Shown: positions 8,742 to 16,626 of the stretch, one piece after another
Layout of the letters: the number at the start of each line of letters is the position of its first letter
How positions within the stretch are numbered: position 1 is the stretch's first letter
Origin: Spartobacteria bacterium LR76
GTDB lineage: Bacteria > Verrucomicrobiota > Verrucomicrobiia > Chthoniobacterales > Terrimicrobiaceae
DNA: 64,000 nt
Assembly (NCBI GenBank): GCA_003054655.1
Contig: QAYZ01000016.1
Span: forward strand, 496,001-560,000
Reading direction: 5' to 3'
The notes under the pieces: model-generated
The model's database searches: none
What the model saw: only the letters and a program-made list of their open reading frames with translations
What the model was told of the DNA's origin: nothing
Translations under genes and position numbers: made by a program

Positions 8742-10556
8742 TCAACTTCGATCGGAGTCAGAGATCGTTTGCGGGGAGTTGCTGGAAAATTTCAGATCGC
8801 CGGAGTCGTCGACTTGGCAGGTGAAGGCAAACCCCTGCTGCCCTGAAGCAACTTTGACTTCGAGCAGATTCCAGCCTGCGCGGAGCGGTACGTCGCAGCG
8901 GAACTCGTGGGGTTCAGGCGTCCACGAGGGGCGAATCTCCCGGCTGTGGTCGATGAAGGACTCGCCATTGACACGAAATTGCATCCAATAGTCGCAGCCG
9001 AGCAGAAAAATGGCCGAGCGCTCGGTCGGACTATGCACGAACGCCCGGGCGTAGCCGACCTTTCCTTCGAGCGCCGGGGAAATGCTCTCAAAGGAAACGA
9101 AACCTTCGACCTTCTGTCCGGTTTGAGTTGAGCTGACTCCGTTTCGGAATTCCGCTGGAAAGAGTTCCGTCCATTGATAATCGCGGTTGTGTTCGATTTC
9201 GGGAGGAAGCGGACGGTCAAGAGCTGGGAGAGCGCCGCCGTTGTTCATGTTGAGCTTTTCCATTTCGATCGAACCGACGTCGTTCCATGCCAGCCAGCTT
9301 GGGATGGAAACAAAAGAAATATCGCTATCGCCAATCAGTCGGCGGAGCAGCAGAGATTTGCGCTCTGCGTGGCGGGCAGCCACGGCTTGGGGATTGGGGC
9401 GGCTGACGAACTGGTGCAGCATTGCGCCGGCAGAGACAGGACATTTGGCGAGAACATCCTGCTCGGTGAATCGAGCCAGCAGGACTTCGCCGTCGGTGTC
9501 GCGGTTGCGATCATAGGTGACGTAAATCGTGCCGTCGGGCGCGGTGGCTCCGTCCGGGTAACTGACACCTTCACGCTCGTCGAGAACGAGCCCGCCCTGC
9601 CAGGTGACGCCATCATCGTTGGATAAGTACGCAGTGAGATGAGACCGGCTCCGGGGACGTGTGTCCACGGGCACGCCGTGCTTTACGAGCAGGAGACGGC
9701 CCGAGGGAAGACGGCGAATGAAGTGCCGGGAATTGACGTGTGGCAGCCAAGGCGCGCCTGTGCTCCAGCTCGCGCCGCCGTCGAGAGACACGCTTTGCCA
9801 CATGCCATCCTTCAGCGTGCGCACGATCATCCATAGCGAGCCATCGCGCCGCTCCACGATCATCTGTTCCAGGAAATCCACTGCACAGGGAAAGGTGGCT
9901 CCACCGCGTCGCTGCCAGGTGAGGCCTTCATCGCTCGAGACGAGAACGTTGCCCAGACGGTAGGGATCGAGTTCGTGAAAACTGTTCAGAAACGGGCTGG
10001 ATGCGTCCGAGGTGCTTTCCACCATGGAACAGTTCATCAGCTCGCGAGGCCAGAGTGCGGCCGGCAGCATCCACTCACCCGTCGAGAGCACGGTAGGCTT
10101 GTTGAGGGCGAAGCCGTGCCAGAGTCGCTCGGGTTGCGTCCATTGCGGTGAGTCGGCATCGGGGTCGTCGCAGCGTGCCGCCCAAATACCCATGCGGCCA
10201 TCGTAGTAGCCCATGGATTGTGAGAAAAAGAGCCAGAGTCGCCCCTGAGGGTCGAGCCAAGGCACGCCGCTGATTACCGAACGGGCCATCGGAAGGCTTT
10301 CATCGTGAGCGTCGATCACCAGGCGAGGTTCAGACCAGCAGATCCCGTCGTCGTCGCTGGTGGCGACTACCAGAAAGGCCCTCTCGTTGTCGCCGCCGCC
10401 GATCCATGAGGCCCAAAGCCGACCTCCATGCGTGCGTTCCACTCCGACGGTCATGCCGTAATCGAGCTGGTCATAACTGTAGCGGGGAAGCGGAGCGAGA
10501 TTGAGAACCGGGGGAATCAGAGCCAGGTCGGCCAGCGCGAGGATTTCAGGAGACAT
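8742..10556 (-). CDS. Sialidase-like beta-propeller protein with C-terminal beta domain
   Basis: A 604-residue protein of the BNR/sialidase superfamily. Asp-box repeats of the form S-x-D-x-G-x-x-W are visible (SDDDGICWSEP, SSDEGLTWQ, SLDGGASWS, SNDDGVTWQ), filling about residues 1-390. The last 170 residues look like a separate beta-sandwich, possibly carbohydrate-binding. There is no signal peptide. The propeller opens with HGGRLWASWIGGGDNERAF, which its neighbour matches closely, so the two are paralogues. It is the last gene of the LacI-linked operon, 34 bp after its paralogue. Whether it cleaves sialic acid is unproven; many such proteins act on other sugars. Confidence 0.82.
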   Translation of the reverse strand: MSPEILALADLALIPPVLNLAPLPRYSYDQLDYGMTVGVERTHGGRLWASWIGGGDNERAFLVVATSDDDGICWSEPRLVIDAHDESLPMARSVISGVPWLDPQGRLWLFFSQSMGYYDGRMGIWAARCDDPDADSPQWTQPERLWHGFALNKPTVLSTGEWMLPAALWPRELMNCSMVESTSDASSPFLNSFHELDPYRLGNVLVSSDEGLTWQRRGGATFPCAVDFLEQMIVERRDGSLWMIVRTLKDGMWQSVSLDGGASWSTGAPWLPHVNSRHFIRRLPSGRLLLVKHGVPVDTRPRSRSHLTAYLSNDDGVTWQGGLVLDEREGVSYPDGATAPDGTIYVTYDRNRDTDGEVLLARFTEQDVLAKCPVSAGAMLHQFVSRPNPQAVAARHAERKSLLLRRLIGDSDISFVSIPSWLAWNDVGSIEMEKLNMNNGGALPALDRPLPPEIEHNRDYQWTELFPAEFRNGVSSTQTGQKVEGFVSFESISPALEGKVGYARAFVHSPTERSAIFLLGCDYWMQFRVNGESFIDHSREIRPSWTPEPHEFRCDVPLRAGWNLLEVKVASGQQGFAFTCQVDDSGDLKFSSNSPQTISDSDRS

Positions 10557-10590
10557 GGGTATGGGTGGATCGAAGTTGGCCAGCCGGGCG

Positions 10591-11763
10591 TTAGGCTTGT
10601 CGGAAGCTGTTGATGACGTCGCGCTGGAGCACGGGAAGTCCCTCGCGGATTTGATGCTCGGTCAGCTCCACATGGAGAATATCGCCCGAGACGTTCCGTG
10701 CGTGGTCGTAGATCAAGTGGATTGTGCCGTCGGCGGCCTGGGTGAAATCCGGGTAGGAGACGTGTTCGCGTTCGTCAATGAGAAGGTTGCCATGCCAGGT
10801 CTGCCCCTCGTCATCGGACAGCCATACGGCGAGATGCGAACGCACTGGCCACAACGATTGCGAGTCGATCATTTCCTGTGTGATGCGGTGTGAGGCCAGC
10901 AGGAGAGTCCCCGAGCGCAGGCGTCCTATGGAGAAGCGGCTGTTGGGGCATGGGATATCGGTGTAGGTGCCGCGTGTCCACATGTGCCCCCGGTCATTCG
11001 AATAGCTGACCACCGCCCGGCGGATAACGCTGGCGTTGCGAGCCCAAAGTGCCCAACGGCCGTCGCGGAGCGGCAGCATCACGTGTTCGTCGAAAACAGG
11101 GTCGGGGATGTCGGCTGTGGCTGTCAGCGATGCATGCGGGTCGCCATCGGAGTATATGGCTACGCCTGGGCCGCGTTGCGCCTTCGCTATTCCTTCAGCA
11201 TACGGTTTAAGATCCCAGATCGTCGTGGGCATCAGCCAGTGCCCGGACCTATCAGCGGAAGGCTTGTTCATCATCACGCCGTCGCAGAAGCGTTGTGGTT
11301 GGCTCCAGATGCGGGGGATTGCCTCAGGTTGCTCACAGCAAATCCCCCAGACTCCGCCGCGGCCATCCCAGGTGAAACGCGTGTCGGGCATGCCGGGACG
11401 CAGCCCGTCGAAAACGGTGGGAGAATCGTTTTCTGCCTTGATTTGGGTCTGTGTCCAGAAGAGCCAGAGTCTGCCTCGAGGATCTACCCAAAGCACGGGA
11501 TCAAACACCCGGAGTCGCGAATGCGCGGGTACCACAAACAACCATGGTTCGCTCCAACGGTTGGTTGACTTACTCGCCAGCATCACAAAGTTTTCCAGTC
11601 CCTCGCCTTGGCCACCGCCATACCAACAGGCCCAAAGGGAGCCGTCGCGGGTGCATTCTATGCCGGGAATCCCTTGAAAACTGCGCTCGGCGAAACCAGC
11701 GGGTGGATGTCCGAGGAGGATATCGGCTGGAGTGAGCGAAAGATCTTCCGTCGATGCTGCCAT
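10591..11763 (-). CDS. Sialidase-like beta-propeller protein
   Basis: A 390-residue single-domain member of the BNR/sialidase superfamily without signal peptide. Asp boxes include SNDRGHMWTRG and SDDEGQTWHG, and the pattern RLWLFWTQ matches RLWLFFSQ of the downstream paralogue. It corresponds to the N-terminal propeller of that protein without its C-terminal beta domain, which suggests a tandem duplication followed by divergence. It starts 3 bp after the stop of the GH71/SUMF1 fusion gene. Likely a cytoplasmic glycan-processing enzyme, substrate unknown. Confidence 0.8.
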   Translation of the reverse strand: MAASTEDLSLTPADILLGHPPAGFAERSFQGIPGIECTRDGSLWACWYGGGQGEGLENFVMLASKSTNRWSEPWLFVVPAHSRLRVFDPVLWVDPRGRLWLFWTQTQIKAENDSPTVFDGLRPGMPDTRFTWDGRGGVWGICCEQPEAIPRIWSQPQRFCDGVMMNKPSADRSGHWLMPTTIWDLKPYAEGIAKAQRGPGVAIYSDGDPHASLTATADIPDPVFDEHVMLPLRDGRWALWARNASVIRRAVVSYSNDRGHMWTRGTYTDIPCPNSRFSIGRLRSGTLLLASHRITQEMIDSQSLWPVRSHLAVWLSDDEGQTWHGNLLIDEREHVSYPDFTQAADGTIHLIYDHARNVSGDILHVELTEHQIREGLPVLQRDVINSFRQA

Positions 11764-11766
11764 GGT

Positions 11767-14343
11767 TTACTTGGAGAGCCGGGCCAGGCCATCGGCATTA
11801 ATGGCGACACGGAAGCCGATGTAAATGTAGCCGCCGAAGCCGGGGCTGTTGTATTCCCTGTCCCGAACTCGCTGCGAGTGGTTGTAGTACCCCCACGAGC
11901 CGCCGCGGATCGCGCGATATGGCGAGGTTTGCGTACTGAGCGGATCGGTGGCATCTCCGGGCGCGTAATCGCGGAATGTGTCGTTGCACCACTCGGAGAC
12001 GTTGCCAGCGAGATCCATCACCCCATCGCGTGAGGCTCCAGCAGGGAAATCTCCGACAACCTCGACGCCTCCGCCGACTGATGCCGTGCGCTTGGGAGAC
12101 ATGCTCAGGCTCGCGTCGAGCTGGAAATTGCCGAGGTCGTGCGTTGGGGGGGTGTTGCCCCATGGATACGTGCGATTCTCACCGCGACCGCTGGCGGCGT
12201 ATTCCCACTCGGCTTCCGTGGGCAGGCGGAAACCATTGGCACCCGGCACAGGTTGCCAGGTCTTTTCGTCATAGAATGGGACAAGGCCGTTCTCACGCGA
12301 AAGGAAGTTGCAGTAACCGGCTGCTTGCGTCCATGAGACGTAAATGACGGGTTCGCGGTCGCGCCATGAGAAGCCATCGCGGAGGCTGTGATGGCCGGGC
12401 AGGAAACGCTCGAATTCCGCGTTGGTGACTTCATATTTGCCGAGTGCAAAGGGAGAGACCGTTACGCGGCGAGCGGGAGATTCGTCTGAGGAGCCGCCGG
12501 GGCCGCCCATCATGAACTCACCACCCGGGATGGCGACCAGCTCGGGATGCCTGGCCTCGGGCGCAGGTGAGGATTTCGCTATCTCGATCGGGATGAGGTC
12601 GAGACTGCGCAGCGTCGCTTCACCGAAATCGTTAAAGTCAGCGTCGGCGAGCTTCGTATCATCGGAATGATCGCTGCTGATGGTGAAGCGAGTATTAGCA
12701 TCCCAGGTCGACCAGAAGAACGAGACGGTCCGGTATTCCCCTCCGGTGGGCGGCAGAGTGAGCGGAAAATATTGCGGGAACTCTCCCTGCGCACCCGGAG
12801 CGCCATCGGCATAGAGAGTCAGACGGGCTTCGGTCGTGCCAGAGTTCCGATAGGTGAGGCGAAAGTTATACGGCGCATCGCCGAGAGACTTTGTCGCAAG
12901 CACGAGAGGCTCGCTGCCGGGTTTCAGCGTCTTGTCGTCGAGGGCAAAGGAATGTATCGGCTTCCCGGCGACGGCTCCGCTCATCCACGTGCGGTTGGCG
13001 AGGTGATAGGCCTGCACGCTGTTTTGCTGGGTGGCAGTGGCCTCGGAGACGAGCTCCTTGCGTCCCGAGACGTCGATCAGCGTGTCTTTGTTTCGCAGCA
13101 GGCGGAATTGCGGCGTAAAGCCGGGGCGCAGCGGTGCCTCCGCATGGACCACACCGGCGGCAAGCGGAAAGCGGTCCACCCGATCGCCCTGTGCAATCTC
13201 AAGTGTCGCGGGCGCGGTCAGGAACACGGTGACGTAGACCATGTCACGGACATCGTCGTGGATCTGATCGTAGGGGTAGCGGGTGAAACGGACGTCGTCC
13301 CACTTTTGTTCTTTCTCGTCCCAGATCTTCGTAAATTCGCGGCTGCGGTTTCGATAGGCGAAGTAGATTTTATCCTGGGTGATCGCAGGACGCACACCCT
13401 TCTTAAACCATTCGGCGTAGTAAGCGGTTACATCCAGGAAGCTTTCGTCGCGATTAAAGTAGCGTTTGTCGGTCGGCTGTTTCTTCCCTCCGGGACGCCA
13501 TCTGTAAGGTGTGAGAATGGAGTCCTCGTTGTAATCGTTCCATGTGACGATCTCGACGTAATCCGCGGCATCGCGTATCAGGCCTTCCCACATGGCGATA
13601 TAGCCCTTCATACCAGCGAAGTCGCGCAGGTTGGGGCTGTTGTAGGCGGGGCAGGCTCCTGCCATATAAAGCTTGTCGCGATAGAGCGTGACCCGGCGAC
13701 CGAGCGAGTTGACCTCGACGAGGTCGGATACCGAGCCGTCGCAGGTGAAGCGAAAGAGTCCGTCCAGCGGTCCGCTTTCCGGGAGGAGCTTGAGCGCGCT
13801 TTCGTAGCTCCAAGTCACCGGATAGGGAACACCAAGGGAAGCGGCAGGGACGAGAACGATGTCGCGGCCCGAGGCGCTGAGCTTTTCTTTGACCCCAGCA
13901 TATTGATCGAGCCGTCCGGAGTAACCGGAGAGGAATTGCTTTCCGCCATGGTAAAACTGGTTGGGATGGTCGGCGTAGCGATTGACCATATCGCTGAGAT
14001 TCAGGTCGGTATGGTCGCTAATCGCTTTGCCTGCGAAATCCGGAGAGAAGAAGAGTTTGAAATCCGCGCTGGTTTCCTTGGCCGCCTGATAAATGGAATC
14101 CGCATTGCGCACATAGATGCTGTCTTGGACGGAGCCATCGGGAAGAGGTTTCTTCCATTCGCCGCAGTTGAGCGCGAAGCCGTCGATACCGTAGCGGCGG
14201 GCTAGTTGGATTTCGCGGTGATAGAACTCCGGCGTGGCGGAGAAACACGTCATGTAGTGGGCAAAGACGCGGGGTGCTTCTCCGGCGACGAGAGGCAGTG
14301 TGACCCCTAGGTAAAACGCTGCTGCGGCGAGAGTCTTAGTCAT
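11767..14343 (-). CDS. GH71-like glycosidase fused to SUMF1/FGE-like domain
   Basis: An exported protein of 858 residues. A signal peptide (about 1-21) leads into a GH71/GH99-like barrel opening with VFAHYMTCFSATPEF and carrying RYGIDGFALNCGEW, the layout of endo-1,3-alpha-glucanases. Beta-rich regions fill about 340-590. From about 600 to the end lies a sulfatase-modifying-factor fold: IPGGEFMMGG, then LPTEAEWEYAASG, LAGNVSEWCND, IRGGSW and IGFRVA. The last motif has Val where formylglycine-generating enzymes have the active-site Cys, so it is probably not such an enzyme and may bind ligand. The gene overlaps the upstream GH71-like gene by 8 bp. Confidence 0.82.
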   Translation of the reverse strand: MTKTLAAAAFYLGVTLPLVAGEAPRVFAHYMTCFSATPEFYHREIQLARRYGIDGFALNCGEWKKPLPDGSVQDSIYVRNADSIYQAAKETSADFKLFFSPDFAGKAISDHTDLNLSDMVNRYADHPNQFYHGGKQFLSGYSGRLDQYAGVKEKLSASGRDIVLVPAASLGVPYPVTWSYESALKLLPESGPLDGLFRFTCDGSVSDLVEVNSLGRRVTLYRDKLYMAGACPAYNSPNLRDFAGMKGYIAMWEGLIRDAADYVEIVTWNDYNEDSILTPYRWRPGGKKQPTDKRYFNRDESFLDVTAYYAEWFKKGVRPAITQDKIYFAYRNRSREFTKIWDEKEQKWDDVRFTRYPYDQIHDDVRDMVYVTVFLTAPATLEIAQGDRVDRFPLAAGVVHAEAPLRPGFTPQFRLLRNKDTLIDVSGRKELVSEATATQQNSVQAYHLANRTWMSGAVAGKPIHSFALDDKTLKPGSEPLVLATKSLGDAPYNFRLTYRNSGTTEARLTLYADGAPGAQGEFPQYFPLTLPPTGGEYRTVSFFWSTWDANTRFTISSDHSDDTKLADADFNDFGEATLRSLDLIPIEIAKSSPAPEARHPELVAIPGGEFMMGGPGGSSDESPARRVTVSPFALGKYEVTNAEFERFLPGHHSLRDGFSWRDREPVIYVSWTQAAGYCNFLSRENGLVPFYDEKTWQPVPGANGFRLPTEAEWEYAASGRGENRTYPWGNTPPTHDLGNFQLDASLSMSPKRTASVGGGVEVVGDFPAGASRDGVMDLAGNVSEWCNDTFRDYAPGDATDPLSTQTSPYRAIRGGSWGYYNHSQRVRDREYNSPGFGGYIYIGFRVAINADGLARLSK

Positions 14344-16606
14344 TGAGTGTTTCCAGTTTTACTCGTAGGTTTTCTACCATTGCAAACGGGCTGTCCGAGC
14401 GGGGTTTTGCGTCAGCGACAAGATAAAGGAAGTCGCCTTTTTTGACCTCGATGGTTCCGGATGCGATCTGCGCGGTGCTGCCAGCGGGAATAGATTCCGT
14501 GTGCAGCGGGGTGGATTCCTCGTTGCGGCTCAATTCCAGAGTGAGAGGATCTGCCCCGTTAACCTCCGCGACGTCCAGCGAAACGCTGACTTTTCCATCG
14601 ACCGGGCTTTTCCAGCCGACAATCACGGCTGCGTTGGCTCGGGGACGCATGATCATTTGCCAACGGCCCTCGGAGGTTTTCTTGTGGGCAATCCAGCCAT
14701 GAAGATATTTGTAGGGTATTCCGTCGGGGTCCTGCGGAGGAGAAAGGTGAGCCATTTTCCCAGCGTAGGGGACATCCTGCCAGCTCGATGGCATACGCGT
14801 GTATCGACCGTCATGGGCGATCTTTCCCGCGTCGCCGTGTTTGTAGAAATAGAACCATACGTCACGCTCGTGAGAGTCGCGGTCCGGGTTGAAGCTGATG
14901 CCCTGTTCTGTGATGGACGACATTTCCCAGACATAGCCGGGCTCGTAGGGCCGTTCTGGGGTGAGGGGATTTGTCCGGTCCCGCCATTCCTCAAGGTTCG
15001 TTCGTCCATCGCCGTCGGGATCGTCGCCGGGCTGGGCCGCTGTGGCGGTGGAGAGGTCGGGGAATTTTCCGAAATAATACATCTCAAACCAGTTGGGCAG
15101 CCCATCTCTATCGATGTCTCCGTATTCGCTGTAGAGCAGGGGAGGCGTATCGCCAAAATCCGTGCGCCACTCATCCAGGAAGTTGCTGGAAAAGCAGACC
15201 ATCGCATTGTCTTCGCGGAACGGATGGTCGGTGACCTTTTCAGGGGCTGTCACGGAAAGCACATCCTGACCATCGCGGGAAAGCGTGGCGGAAACTTCGC
15301 CTGTCTGAAGTGGTACCTGCCGCACGGAAAGTCCGGCCGGAGCTTCATAGCTCAGATTGTAGCCTGGGACGGTGATACGACCGGGGCTCGTCAGGATGCT
15401 CGCGATCTCCAGCACACCATCCACCCTTCGGCGGGTGTGGAAGGGAAAGGCTTCGGCTCCATTGATTGACCGCCGGAAGATCAGGTGCAGTTGATCTTTA
15501 TCCACCTGGGGTTCGCGTCCCTGTTTCCACCAGTCCGAGAGATAGCGATTGAGGCTGAGGATCGTGTAGTTTGTGCTGTAACCGGGTGCCAGCACGGTGT
15601 CTTCGCCGTAGTCGTTCCAGGTGACGAATTGCAGGAGCGTGGCATCGGTCTCGCGCGCTTTTTTCCACGACTTGCGCAACTTGTCGGTGCCGGGTTCTAC
15701 CAGCAGGCTCCCTGCCTTGTTATTATACTGGAAGAAGAGCGGCTGACTCCACTCGGCCCCTCCGGCCTTGATTGCGGCGATGGTGGCTTCATCATCATCC
15801 CAGCCGTTGCCGAGGAACCCGCCGACTGCCCCAAATTCCTTGCCTGCCCATGCTGCGGCTTGCTGGCGGATCTCCGGGGACTTTGAGCCAAGATTATCGA
15901 AGCAGAAATGAAAGAACAGCGGTTGGCCGACGTTTTTCTCCACTTGCTTGTAAGCATTCGCCACCTGCGCCCATTTTTCCGGGGTCTCCGGCAAAGCACG
16001 GAAAGCAGGATCAAAGATAATACCGTTGGAACCATAGCCGAAAATCAGCGGCTTGCCGTCGCGTCGGGCGAGATAGGGGCTGCGGCCGTGCCTTTCGAGC
16101 AGCCACCGGATCGAGTCGGTGTAGGTGTCGATGTGATTGCCGGTCCCGCGCTTTTCGTGGCATGCCGGATCGAGGCAGACGGTGAGAGCAAAGGGTTGCC
16201 CAATTCGCTCGGCTGCGGCGAAGAGTTCATCCAGCACGGCCTTGGCCTGTTCCCGGCCAGCCCACGCATCAACGGCAAACCCGTCAATACCCCCGCGAAT
16301 CGCTCGGCGAATTTCCAACTCCGCGTCCTGGGCTGGGGTTAGCCTGCGATTCTGCGGAACCAGGGGCCAGTTCACGATACGGCCTCCATTGGCAGCGAGA
16401 TAGTTCTTGCTGTCATGTTTCATCTCCGTCGCCTGACTCTGCCAGTGAGTCTCGGTCGGCCCGTATCCGGCGGGATAGCAGCCCATGTAGTGGGCGAAGA
16501 TGGTCCTGGGGGCGTCTTCTGCGTGCACGGAAGATGGCGATGTTGCCGAAAGGGCGCAGGCGAAAAAGGCTGGAAAAAGACGAGATATCAACAGGAAGAG
16601 CTTCAT
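14336..16606 (-). CDS. GH71/GH99-like glycosidase with calcium-binding type repeats
   Basis: An exported protein of 756 residues. The signal peptide covers about 1-29. The catalytic-type barrel begins with TIFAHYMGCYPAGYG and contains GGIDGFAVDAWAG and FVTWNDYGEDT, matching the architecture of GH71 alpha-1,3-glucanase relatives and the neighbouring fusion protein. At about residues 495-550 are Asp-rich repeats (GDIDRDGLPNWFE, DDPDGDGRTNLEEW) of thrombospondin type 3/EF-hand-like character, likely binding calcium. The C-terminal 200 residues look like a beta-sandwich. The enzyme probably acts in the periplasm or at the surface. Its substrate is inferred only from the family. Confidence 0.82.
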   Translation of the reverse strand: MKLFLLISRLFPAFFACALSATSPSSVHAEDAPRTIFAHYMGCYPAGYGPTETHWQSQATEMKHDSKNYLAANGGRIVNWPLVPQNRRLTPAQDAELEIRRAIRGGIDGFAVDAWAGREQAKAVLDELFAAAERIGQPFALTVCLDPACHEKRGTGNHIDTYTDSIRWLLERHGRSPYLARRDGKPLIFGYGSNGIIFDPAFRALPETPEKWAQVANAYKQVEKNVGQPLFFHFCFDNLGSKSPEIRQQAAAWAGKEFGAVGGFLGNGWDDDEATIAAIKAGGAEWSQPLFFQYNNKAGSLLVEPGTDKLRKSWKKARETDATLLQFVTWNDYGEDTVLAPGYSTNYTILSLNRYLSDWWKQGREPQVDKDQLHLIFRRSINGAEAFPFHTRRRVDGVLEIASILTSPGRITVPGYNLSYEAPAGLSVRQVPLQTGEVSATLSRDGQDVLSVTAPEKVTDHPFREDNAMVCFSSNFLDEWRTDFGDTPPLLYSEYGDIDRDGLPNWFEMYYFGKFPDLSTATAAQPGDDPDGDGRTNLEEWRDRTNPLTPERPYEPGYVWEMSSITEQGISFNPDRDSHERDVWFYFYKHGDAGKIAHDGRYTRMPSSWQDVPYAGKMAHLSPPQDPDGIPYKYLHGWIAHKKTSEGRWQMIMRPRANAAVIVGWKSPVDGKVSVSLDVAEVNGADPLTLELSRNEESTPLHTESIPAGSTAQIASGTIEVKKGDFLYLVADAKPRSDSPFAMVENLRVKLETLND

Positions 16607-16626
16607 GAGGAAGGACGGGAAATTTG

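Noticed and set aside
12667..14205. 512-residue open frame on the plus strand opposite the GH71/SUMF1 fusion gene
   Set aside because: It mirrors a gene with clear domains on the other strand; the composition is that of an antisense frame of a G+C-rich gene and no motif is recognisable.
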